A stretch of DNA of 64,000 bases from contig NC_011690.1 of assembly GCF_000150955.2 (NCBI RefSeq), positions 434,001 through 498,000 on the forward strand, written 5' to 3'. Both the position numbers and the translations under genes were made by a program. Shown here in pieces: positions 51,531 to 60,471 of the stretch (within the stretch, counting starts at the first letter, position 1; every line of letters begins with the position of its first letter). Under the pieces are notes generated by a model that had not been told where the DNA came from, searched no databases, and worked only from the letters and a program-made list of their open reading frames with translations. The DNA comes from Phaeodactylum tricornutum CCAP 1055/1 (Eukaryota; Bacillariophyta; Bacillariophyceae; Surirellales; Neidiaceae).

Positions 51531-52712
51531 TTACGGAAGAATGTCGCCATTTTTATTGGCACACCACGTACGCAGTTGAGCATAAACGAGCTCAAGGTCA
51601 ACCATGCCTCCACTGCAGTCGAGTACAATGACGCCTTCCTTTGCCAGATCGGCTGCAAGACGGTCACCGCAACCGTACATGAAAAGCAGAGCGCCTGGTC
51701 CGTAAGCGGTGTTGTATTTCTTGGCGGTTTTCAGGAGTTTCCCTACGGCACTGCGATTGTCGTTTGGAATTGTGGAAGCTCCGTAGAACATTTTGACCTC
51801 TATCCAATGAATGACTAGCTCATCCACAATATGTCGGTTCGCACCCGAACCACTCGATTTCCGTAGAATCACTTTGTTTCGAAAAATGAAGTCTGGAGTT
51901 GGTGGGGATGGACCTCTTATATTGAGATTTTTGAAGTGAAGCCTCTGCTCCTTTTCCGTCCATATCGGAATGTTCAATTTCCGCAAAGTCGATTCAACAG
52001 CTTCTTCAAAGCAATCAGCTGCAGCTTTTACGTCATTTTCTGTACCCAAACCTAATTTTTCAATATTTAAGTAATGCATCTTTTGCATGTGTTGTCGGCG
52101 CAATGAGAGCGCTTGTGAGAGCTGCATTCCATTTCGTCGGCACATCCGCGTGACCTGCTGCAAACGAAAGCTCGGCTGATCTTTCATCATTCCTCGTTCG
52201 CTTTTCCCCCAATGTATTAGTATCTTGACTGCATCTTCTTCAGCCTGAAGTGGGACTGGTGTCAAAGCACACCAATGTAAAATTTGTTGCGGAGGTGCGA
52301 CTGAAGTCCGTAGCCCTAAGTTCATGACCTGGTCTAGCGACAAAAACACCTGATCAGATCCTGGGTTTGGAGCCTTTGGGGATTCCAAATTTTTGGATTC
52401 TTTGTCTCGCTGTAATTCCTTGAATGCATCCTTTCTAGCGCGTCTCTCTTTCCTTGCATCACCACTTGCTCGCGTCGCGACCAAGTCTCGAGATGGCTGT
52501 TGATGTACGCCATCGCTGGAAAGAAGCTGCTGACTAGTACCACCGTGGGTCTTGCCCCGTTTACGTTTCGGCAATTTCGGTCGACGTTTTGGGGCAGATG
52601 AATGCTGACTGTCTCGGAAAGAAGAAGAATTATTTCCCTTTGCCGCTGTGTGGCCAATAGACATGGTCTGTATTGGTGCCCTACTTGGCTGAGACGAACC
52701 ATCAGCTTCCAT
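51531..52712 (-). CDS. CDIN1/C15orf41-type nuclease (TPD motif), copy 2
   Basis: 393 aa, one exon from an ATG. The N-terminal 130 residues are basic and disordered (KRRPKLPKRKRGK). From about residue 145 it aligns along its length with copy 1. Shared strings are QALSLRR, GLGTE, LRKLNIP/VWTE-type segments, PPTPDFIFRNKV (TPD motif), IHWIEVKMFYGASTIPNDN and YGPGALLFMYGCG, ending in the same TWCAN(K/R)NG(D/T)ILP tail. Both putative nuclease residues (D of TPD, E-x-K of IEVK) are kept, so neither copy looks dead. Its flanks do not contain the 31-33 kb direct repeat. Partner and DNA substrate in diatoms are unknown. Confidence 0.8.
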   Translation of the reverse strand: MEADGSSQPSRAPIQTMSIGHTAAKGNNSSSFRDSQHSSAPKRRPKLPKRKRGKTHGGTSQQLLSSDGVHQQPSRDLVATRASGDARKERRARKDAFKELQRDKESKNLESPKAPNPGSDQVFLSLDQVMNLGLRTSVAPPQQILHWCALTPVPLQAEEDAVKILIHWGKSERGMMKDQPSFRLQQVTRMCRRNGMQLSQALSLRRQHMQKMHYLNIEKLGLGTENDVKAAADCFEEAVESTLRKLNIPIWTEKEQRLHFKNLNIRGPSPPTPDFIFRNKVILRKSSGSGANRHIVDELVIHWIEVKMFYGASTIPNDNRSAVGKLLKTAKKYNTAYGPGALLFMYGCGDRLAADLAKEGVIVLDCSGGMVDLELVYAQLRTWCANKNGDILP

Positions 52713-53379
52713 GTTTTGTCACTTGCGTGCAAGGTTTCCGTTAGATTGCGAGAAGAGGCGTGGTCGGGAACGTGGCTTCGGAGAAATTGAGGGATCTTGT
52801 GAAAGAGAACTTCATTTTGCTGAACGTGAAAATCAAGTTTTTGTACAATTTCTCTTTTGACGTCGTGCCCATTGCTTCTTCTTTCACGCTTGCGCTATTT
52901 ATTTTAGCTGAGTGTACTTTTGAAAAGAGTAGGCGCCATTCCTTCGACCGTCAGTTAGGTTGGGCTTCATTACATTGACAGTACATGTCGCCAACGGTTA
53001 CCAACACCTGTGGCTTTGACAACCTCCATCCATATTGTATAGGCAACATACCTTCGGTGTGTCGTGGCAGTAAAACGTGTCTTGAAAAGGCCGAAGAAAT
53101 CCTCCAAAGCGGCGTATGAAGAATGGATATGACATGGACTTTGACATCGAGTGCTAGCGTTGCATTGTGGACAGCAACTTTGTACGAACTCCATTTGGTC
53201 TCGCCAAGACTCTTTTGCCATATTTTTGACTGCTTTAGTCGTATCTAGATTTCCAGTAAGACCTCGATACAAAACCTAGAAAAGTGGCGACGAAGCAGTG
53301 TTTGTAGCACCACTACGTCTCTGGTAAACTACAGCTATTGAATGGGGACTACCAAGGGTGCTGAACAGGTGTGCGGATG
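52713..53379. other. Intergenic between BUD23 3' end and second nuclease 5' end
   Basis: 667 bp on the 5' side of the nuclease. A minus-strand open frame (52970-53272) has no ATG start and no recognisable product. Nothing else is seen. Confidence 0.4.
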
Positions 53380-54333
53380 CTAAAACTTTCCACGCCTTCG
53401 CCGCGCCGTGTACTTCGTGTCGGGGCGAACGTCTTTGCCCTTTGTACGTTGGGCATCCTTTTTGTGTAAAATCCATTCCTTTGTTTTGATGCCCTTCTTT
53501 TTTCGTGGGGGCTGTTTTTTACCCTTGTTCGATCCCAGAGCTTCACCCACCGTCACGTGTTGCTGCTTTTGGTCCTGTTCGGCTGTTCCGAGGGCACCCC
53601 GACGTGGAGCTAAACTACGGTCGAAGCTGAGCACAAGATAGTGCTTTTTAGCCTTGGCGGAGTTCGGATAATCGACAACGACTCCTCCCGCAAAACCAAC
53701 CTTGGTGGCCGTCTCGGAAATTAAAACTGCTTGCTCGGCGGTTTCGGGGTAAAATTGCAGGACAGCGCGGCCTCCGCGCTTCAAGACCGTATACAGAGAC
53801 GAGAAGAAGCGAGTCAGACGCTTACGCGGATTCTGCGCGGCAGAATTCGAATAACAAAGCCACTGTAATGCCGAAATGGAAATGCAGGCGTCAAAGGTTG
53901 CTGGTCGAAACGGAAGGCCACTGCCCATATCGTGGTGCATCAAATCGCCCGTCGATTGCAGGACTTTAGTGTCTTCTTCATCTGAACTTCCGTCGATGTT
54001 TTTTTCGTCCCCATCAGTCATAGCATTGAGCTGCTCTCGAGCGTCACGGGCTTGCCGGTCCATACGTTCCTTGGCAACAGTCAACATATCCCTCGAAACA
54101 TCGCAACCTAGCCATACGTGTCCCCTTTCTTCCAACACTTGTCCCGATAAACCGGAACCACAACCAATGTCGAGAACAAGCGATGGCTTGCTGTCGTCCA
54201 AACGCAAGAGTTCAACCGCTCGTTCCGTAATCTCGCGTTGCACGCCGATCATACGCGACGATGAATCATACTTGCGGGCCTCTTTTTCGTTGTAAAAAAG
54301 CGACGCGTGTCCCGTTAATTCGGGGCGAGACAT
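53380..54333 (-). CDS. BUD23: BUD23/WBSCR22 18S rRNA N7-guanine methyltransferase
   Basis: Methylates a guanine of 18S rRNA (G1639 in human, G1575 in yeast) with TRMT112 as partner, in the nucleus. 317 aa from the ATG at 54333, which begins MSRPELTGHASLFYNEKEA as in orthologues (MSRPE..APPE.FYN..EA). The SAM motif VLDIGCGSG is at 53-61. SALQWLCYSN is a Bud23 hallmark. Then FFSSLYTVLKRGGRAVLQFYPE and the family C-terminus with KGIKTKEWILHKKDAQRTKG and a basic tail follow. An acidic insert with DGSSDEEDTK lies in the middle and is not in the shorter animal proteins. Confidence 0.93.
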   Translation of the reverse strand: MSRPELTGHASLFYNEKEARKYDSSSRMIGVQREITERAVELLRLDDSKPSLVLDIGCGSGLSGQVLEERGHVWLGCDVSRDMLTVAKERMDRQARDAREQLNAMTDGDEKNIDGSSDEEDTKVLQSTGDLMHHDMGSGLPFRPATFDACISISALQWLCYSNSAAQNPRKRLTRFFSSLYTVLKRGGRAVLQFYPETAEQAVLISETATKVGFAGGVVVDYPNSAKAKKHYLVLSFDRSLAPRRGALGTAEQDQKQQHVTVGEALGSNKGKKQPPRKKKGIKTKEWILHKKDAQRTKGKDVRPDTKYTARRRRGKF

Positions 54334-54823
54334 TTCAATGAAACCGACAGAGGAATGTAAACTTAGTGCGGTCCTTGCACAGCGATTGTCAGCATTCACA
54401 GTCAAACAGATGAACGATGCGTCGACGAGAGAGTTTTTCTCTTTCAAGGAGAAAAAGGAAACGAACGAGTGGTGGCAGTCTCGGTGTGCGTACAGACATA
54501 TCATTTACAGTTAGCACAAGTACCAACCTATTTATTTCTGGATGTTTGTTCACAATAATTGATTGGTCAGTACTTGTCACAGATTCGTTGCACCACGTCG
54601 ACAAGCACACGCTTCCTGTTAGGACAGCCGCACGACACATCACACAAACGGAACGAATCAATTCGAAACTACCTCTACTATCTCTCGAGCTATCTTCTAG
54701 AAAATCGCCAAGTAGATTTTCCCATCGATTGCGAATGCATACAAAGTATAACTTCTGCCCTATAATCCTGTTACAAGTGTATCTACTACGTCCCGGGATT
54801 GATCAACCAATTGTAAAAGCACT
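54334..54823. promoter_or_regulatory. Upstream region of BUD23
   Basis: Between the 3' end of the cystathionine gene and BUD23. Carries TTCACAGTCAAA near 54396 and TTTACAGTTAG near 54504, both ACTGT-type. No gene is seen. Confidence 0.4.
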
Positions 54824-56460
54824 TCATTTCAACCCGCCCATTGACTCAACCAAAACGACCAACGAATTGCGTAAATCGTCAATCAAGTCTCGGCAACTTT
54901 CAACACCAATGGACAGTCGAATGAGGGAATCGTCAATACCTAGCTTGGCGCGTTGTTCATCAGGTACCGAGGCGTGCGTCATGAGCGACGGACTTTCTGC
55001 CAAGGATTCGACAGCTCCCAGAGATTCCGCCAAAGCAAAGACACGCAGCTATCGATTAAAAAAATACATCTCTTATGTTAGCCACACCTTCCCTATACCA
55101 CAAGTATTCTTTTCAATCGACTTACGTGTTTCAAAAATACGGCCGCCTCTTTTCGTCCACCTTTGCAATAGAACGTAATCATGGCACCAAAGCCGTGCTG
55201 CTGGCGTTTCGCCAGCTCATGTTGAGGATGGGATGACAGGCCAGGATACACTACTTTCTGTACACCCTCGTGAGACTGTAGAAAGAGTGCAATAGCGTGG
55301 GCGTTCCTGTTGGCAAAACAACAAAAAGCAACCGTATGGTGTAAGGCAAATCGACTGGGCGCTCACAAGGGAATCTACGGGGCTGCTGTCATCCTTACCG
55401 AGCTGCCGCTTCCATTCGCAGATGCAACGTTTTCAAACCTCGATGGGCCAAGAAACAATCAAAAGGCGACGGGACGGCACCCACACCGTTTTGTGTAAAG
55501 CGTAGCTTTTGGTACAAATCCTCCCGATTGGTACAGACGACTCCCATAACAACATCGGAGTGTCCACCAATGTACTTCGTTACGGAGTGTACGACTAAAT
55601 CGGCTCCGAGGCTCAAAGGATTCTGAAAGTATGGGGAGCAGAAGGTATTGTCGACCGCCAAGAGACAGTTTTGTTTTTTGGTGACGGCCGCAACCTTGGA
55701 AATATCCGTAATCTTCAGTGTCGGGTTGGTGGGTGTCTCAAGCCAGACCAGTTTTGTTTGGGGAGCGAACTCGAGTGACAAAGGCGAGTCGGAGTTTTCG
55801 GACGATGATGTGGACATGTCGACGAACTCAATCGTCATGCCCATGGTAGGTGTCACAATGCGACGAAAATACCGCTGAGTCCCTCCGTAAACGTCGTCTA
55901 CACAAACGATGTGACTACCGTGCTCTAGGCAGTGTACGACGGCGGAAGTGGCGGCACTACCGGACGAATAGGCTACGGAATACCTGGCGTGCTCGGCGGC
56001 TGCAATGGCCCGTTCCAAGGCGCCGCGTGTTGGATTTCCGGTGCGCGAATACTCGTATCCCAAGCCAAAGCTGTTGGGGTCTTCGGGAGCGGTGGCTTGA
56101 CCCGGATGAGCTTGTTGAAAGGTGGTGGCTAAACTAATCGGTGGTACAACTGCACCCGTTGGATTCTCCATGAGTGTCCGTGAGTGCTGGTCTGGGTCCG
56201 ACGATGTCGCCAGAGTACCATCCATGTGTAAATAGGTAGTACCCTGTCCACGATAAGGGTCTAGCGCGAGAGAAAGAAAAAAGGGTCCAATCGGTAAGGC
56301 ACGTTCGGTTCCCGGTCACAGCGTTGCGCGACGACTTTTGTTTCTAAGGACAACGTCGCGACGACGGTCCTCCCATCATTCCCATCAACGCTCTCAATCA
56401 CTTACCCGCCGCCTCGATCGCATCAGTCAACGTCGTATCGTCAGCGTGTTGCTTCGACAT
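54824..56460 (-). CDS. Cystathionine gamma-lyase-type PLP enzyme, four exons
   Basis: Cys/Met-metabolism PLP enzyme. Exons are 56460-56406, 56260-55399, 55306-55126 and 55048-54824 with GT-AG introns of 145, 92 and 77 bp, giving 440 aa in frame. The first exon is short (18 codons) and joins as AADPYRGQGTTYLHMDGT. Motifs are GAVVPPISLATTF, YEYSRTGNPTRGALE, AYSSGSAATS, DDVYGGTQRYFRR, WLETPTNPTLK, DNTFCSPYFQNPL, PLP-lysine SVTKYIGGHSDV (K247), AVPSPFDCFLAHRGLKTL, and after the last splice LRVFALAESLGAVESLAE. The C-terminal wording (PSLMTHASVP, RLSIGVE) is closest to human cystathionine gamma-lyase (CTH), which makes Cys. Gamma-synthase or beta-lyase remain possible, as the family is hard to divide by motif. 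Confidence 0.85.
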
Positions 56461-56925
56461 TGCAATTGTAGACGTGATGAAAAACAAAATATAAAAGAAT
56501 CGCGTTGGAACAATTGATCAAGGAATCGCAACTGTCAATCCCAATCAGTCATCGATCGCTTCCGAAACGTATACGGCATGGAACGAACGGCCATGGTTCG
56601 GATGATCCTTCGACGATTGAGGATACCATATTACGGACTGTAAACTCGCATTTCGATTTTCAAAAATGGAAATTGTATTACAGTTAGGCCGTTGTTATTG
56701 TACTAGTAGTGTAACTGTAAGTTCCAATGTAAGCATTCACGAGTTCACGGGACCTACTCGAGAACCATTCGTCGTTTTCCTCGAGACGGACAGAAACCAC
56801 GGAATGAGGATGCCAAAAGCTCGGCCAGTCACACGCAACTTTGGTACATTAATTTCGTTACAGGCAATATTGTCTCTCTCTACTTTACAGTGAACGACGT
56901 TAGTTGCGACCGGTCGGTGGCGCTA
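56461..56925. promoter_or_regulatory. Divergent upstream region, cystathionine lyase / unknown helical protein
   Basis: 465 bp. Contains GGACTGTAAACT near 56638, the inverted repeat below, and CTTTACAGTGAACG at 56884-56897. The last could also be a splice acceptor (TTTACAG), so an untranslated first exon for the + strand gene is possible. Confidence 0.45.
56678..56720. repeat. 9-bp inverted repeat with 25-bp spacer
   Basis: TTACAGTTA (56678-56686) and TAACTGTAA (56712-56720) are exact reverse complements. Both are forms of the recurrent ACTGT motif, arranged head to head within the divergent region, as expected for paired binding sites. Confidence 0.6.
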
Positions 56926-58224
56926 ATGAAAGGAAAGAAGCGATCTCGCCAATCGGCCAGTAACACGGTTGTTTGGTCGGGAGCCGATCACGCGGACCGC
57001 CAAGACAAGAAAATGTCGAAACTGCAAAAGCACGCGTCCGGAGAGTCGAAACGGGAGCATCGACGTGCCGTCTTGACGCACGAAACTGCGGAAAAACGCG
57101 ACCACACCAAGCTACGCTTGCATCTTATCAAAACACAGCGCGAACTCGCTAAACTCAAAGCTCGACTCGAATCGTGGGACCCGCACGAAGAAAAAGAACG
57201 CCGACGAATAGAACGGGCAGCCGCAGAACTAAACGTGGAGCAAGACAACGATCCTCCCAAAAAGAAAGGTCGCAAAGGACCCGAAGCTTGGACGTTACGG
57301 GGTGCTGCACGATCGGCTTGGGAAGTTTACGACTTTGATACCCGCTACAAGGATCCGCATCTGGAAGCACACGCCCAGGCGAAGGAAAGAGCCCAGCGGT
57401 CACAGAATATTTTGGCACTGTGCAAGGGAACTTTTGCACAAGACGCTCCACCCGAAGGTCGTGACTATCTGAGCCTGCTCATGCAACTCGGACATTTGAG
57501 TCAAGAGGCCAAACAGTTCAAAGCTGCACGTGCCGCATGGTTGGAATGTATGGATCTGGAAGGCAACAAGCCGATTACTACGGCACGCGAAAGCCTTATG
57601 CGAATGTATCTCGACCTGAAGCGAGATGAGGCCGCATTGCGATTAGGGGACCGCCTGGTGGATGACACATCCGTCTGGGTACGATACTCAACGGCACTAC
57701 TGGCGGTGAAAACAAAATCAGCTGACAAGATGGAAACGCATTTGGTGGCCGCCATCAAGTCTAATATTTTCTGCGCATACTATCTCGCATTTTACGATAC
57801 GTTTCGTACTGTTTTCGAATACACCGAAGACTTTCAAGACGCAGAAGATGAACCGCAAAGCTCGTTGGAAGAAGCCATTGAGTACTGTACGAGCAATCAA
57901 ACGGATTCTTGGATTGATAGCCAAGCAAACGTATCGTTGCGAAATCTTCTTCTGGCCGCCTCGAAAGGTCAACACCCGGCTCTCTTACCGTCTGATCTGC
58001 ATTGGAGTGCACGGCTAGACAAAATTGAAGAGGTGTTTGAAGCGAGGCGGCAGCATGCGTACGAGGACGGCCAAGATGCCGAGCCTTCCCAGGGGCCAGA
58101 GAAGACCATTGATGACGCTCAAGAAAGCGACGAAGAGGACGCCGACACTCCCATTGACCTGGGAATGTTCATTGGCATGTTTAGGACTGCAATGGAAATG
58201 GTGGAGGAGTCTGATATGGTATGA
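56926..58224 (+). CDS. Unknown helical, TPR-like protein
   Basis: Not recognised by name. 432 aa from the ATG at 56926; the open frame extends to a GTG at 56890 directly after a possible splice acceptor. Residues 1-100 are highly charged and coiled-coil-like (KLRLHLIKTQRELAKLKARL). The middle has helical pairs (DYLSLLMQLGHLSQEAKQF, ARAAWLECMDLEGNKP, ESLMRMYLDLKRDEAALRL) reminiscent of ST7/TPR-type repeats. The C-terminal end is acidic (DAQESDEEDADTPIDLG) and closes with MFIGMFRTAMEMVEE. A scaffolding role is likely from the fold alone. Convergent with the GLDH gene, 98 bp between stops. Confidence 0.6.
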   Translation: MKGKKRSRQSASNTVVWSGADHADRQDKKMSKLQKHASGESKREHRRAVLTHETAEKRDHTKLRLHLIKTQRELAKLKARLESWDPHEEKERRRIERAAAELNVEQDNDPPKKKGRKGPEAWTLRGAARSAWEVYDFDTRYKDPHLEAHAQAKERAQRSQNILALCKGTFAQDAPPEGRDYLSLLMQLGHLSQEAKQFKAARAAWLECMDLEGNKPITTARESLMRMYLDLKRDEAALRLGDRLVDDTSVWVRYSTALLAVKTKSADKMETHLVAAIKSNIFCAYYLAFYDTFRTVFEYTEDFQDAEDEPQSSLEEAIEYCTSNQTDSWIDSQANVSLRNLLLAASKGQHPALLPSDLHWSARLDKIEEVFEARRQHAYEDGQDAEPSQGPEKTIDDAQESDEEDADTPIDLGMFIGMFRTAMEMVEESDMV

Positions 58225-58322
58225 TTGACATACGGTACCAGCAAAAGAATTTGGACAATTGCACGAATTTTGAAACACGTAAATACAATCGTACTCTATG
58301 TTATTGACAAGTGTGATGAGTT

Positions 58323-60124
58323 TTACTTGGTTCCTGGTTTGCCCACAACCAGATTGAGTAGATCGTTTCCCAGAATATTCTTGGGATCATAAATATCTCG
58401 AGCTTCGTTGAAGAGCCTCAACGGAAACCGTGTCTGCAAGAATAACTGTGTATCGACGAGCTGCCACATCGATTTCGGACGCTCTAGCTTGGCCCAGTGA
58501 CTAGTGGCACTCACAGCTTGCCCCACATTTCTCATCAAATTGCAGTACCTACCGGTAAAGAGTTCCGAAATGTCCCTGCGTTGACCTTCATCTTCGGACG
58601 GAAGGTAGTTGATGATACCTACCCAACTATGCAAGCCATCTTTGGGTCCGTACGCAGGTGACATGAGAGACGAGGACGACGCACTCCAGCGCTGTTCGAT
58701 AGGAGAGTGAGCGGGGATTTCCTCACGTTCGATTCCAGCCAACAACTCTGTCATAAAGTCCATATCATTGCCACTGCTCTTTTCCTGAGTCCCCGTTGGA
58801 AAGCAGACTTCCCATACCCATTGCTGTAAAGAAAGTAGCAAGGCTTCGGTGAGTACGTGCCAATGTGACAGGAATGTCAAACAAGCATCTCGAGGTGGAA
58901 ACATACCTGCCCTCCGCAATCAAATTGTAGTAGTTCGTCACTAGGACGAACCTGATAGCCTTCGCTTCGTTTCCAAAATTCTGCTTCGGCCTCGTTACAT
59001 CGTTTGACGTGCTTGATTCCCAAAGGATCGATAGCCAGTAGCGCATCGCGGAGCTCTCCAAATCCGATACTTTGCAGCGATTCTTTCGTATACGGTTCGG
59101 GCCATTCGTTAGAAAGCTCCAACATTAAATCGCGCAGAGGGGCAAAGCGTTCGTCTTCGCTTATTTTTTTCAATTTAGGAATTTCTTTCACTTGATCTTC
59201 GGGATCGTTCGTCACAACCACAACCGAGTCAGTATATGGTATCCACATGTAACGCATATGTTTGTGTTCCGTAAGCAACTCTTGCAATCGGGTAACGGCT
59301 TCTTCGCGTGTCAACACAAATGTATGTTCCACTAGTCTATGTGCCGGTACGCATTCCATGGTAACTTCTACTACCACTCCCAAACATCCCAAGCCCACCT
59401 TGGCGAGCTCAAATAGTTCACCATCATCTTTTGTAAGTGTAATGGTGCCTTTGGCTGGGGTAACAAGTTTGATTTCCGTGACGTAATGATCAACTGGAGC
59501 AATAGACCGTCCCGTTCCATGCGCGCCGACTTGAATGAAGCCACCCATTTGCTGCTCAGCGATACTTGCAAGATTCGGAAGTGTCAAGTGGTAGGGACGG
59601 AGAGCGTCGACCACCTGGCTAACACGAGCTCCGGCCTGGGCAGTGACTCTTTGATTCTTCACATCCACCTGAAGAATCCGATCGAGATTGGCCATGCTCA
59701 TCATACCGTTCTGATGAAACGCAATCCCATTTGGACTTAGAGCCGATCCAATCGGCCGGACCGGCTGACCCCGTTTATGGCAAGATCTAACAATATCCTC
59801 TACTTCTTGCACTGTTTCGGGTTCCCAGTATCGGTTGTTATCGACTTGTACCACATGAGTGCCACTCCAGTTCAACAAAGTCGTGGTAGTCTCTTCGGCG
59901 CTTAGTTCCAGCTTCGTTCTGCTGTATTCTTTGTACTGAAACACCGCCAAGGCTACTACCGCCGACGCAGAGAGGACGGTCAAATCAGATCGCTTTGCTT
60001 TGACCGCAAACTTGGGACCGTTCGAAAGGAATCTACCCGTGACATTGTAGGCTCCGAGATAGCTTCTGGAGGAACCAAGAATTCGTTGCAGACTTTTTCG
60101 GGATGTAACACTGCTGATGTGCAT
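58323..60124 (-). CDS. GLDH: L-galactono-1,4-lactone dehydrogenase (GLDH)
   Basis: Mitochondrial inner-membrane flavoenzyme that makes ascorbate in plants and algae and helps assemble complex I. Exons are 60124-58907 and 58823-58323 (83-bp intron, phase 0), giving 572 aa. Residues 1-45 form an Arg/Ser-rich presequence, followed by a membrane segment (VLSASAVVALAVF). NWSGTHVVQVDNN matches plant GLDH (NWSGTHEVQTR). Other motifs are VRPIGSALSPNGIAF, QAGARVSQVVDAL, EQQMGGFIQVGAHGTG, KLVTPAKGTI and YMWIPYTDSVVVVTNDP. The splice joins LLQFDCGGQ to QWVWEVCFP. Then PIEQRWSAS, MSPAYGP and DIYDPKNILGND close the protein. D-arabinono-lactone oxidase is a relative but lacks this wording. Confidence 0.95.
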
Positions 60125-60471
60125 CTTTATTCAGCGAAATCAATCTTCCAGACACCAAGGAAACGTATGCAATGTACGGTGTTGCAGGAAAAAGGGTGAG
60201 AAATACCTTGGCATCATGGTGCTTTCAATCGATCACACAGGAAAAGGATGAAATTGGTCTCGCACATTCACTGTCAAAATGATGGTTCGTGGAAACACGT
60301 GACTTGAGCGTCGGAACATGTACAGACTGTGGTTTATTTTTATCGGACTACATGCCGTCCCTTATTTACGCTTCTATGCCGAACAAATGTTCGCTTGCAA
60401 TGCCGTACTAGACGAAGACACAAAGAGTAACAATGACTCAACCTCCTGGAGCAGAAACGCCTTCTTCCGTC
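60125..60471. promoter_or_regulatory. Upstream region of GLDH, 3' of LepA
   Basis: 347 bp. TTCACTGTCAAA near 60267 is an ACTGT-type element about 145 bp before the GLDH ATG. Nothing else is seen. Confidence 0.4.

Noticed and set aside
52970-53272. 100-aa minus-strand ORF 3' of BUD23
   Set aside because: Starts with TTG, has no ATG and no recognisable family.
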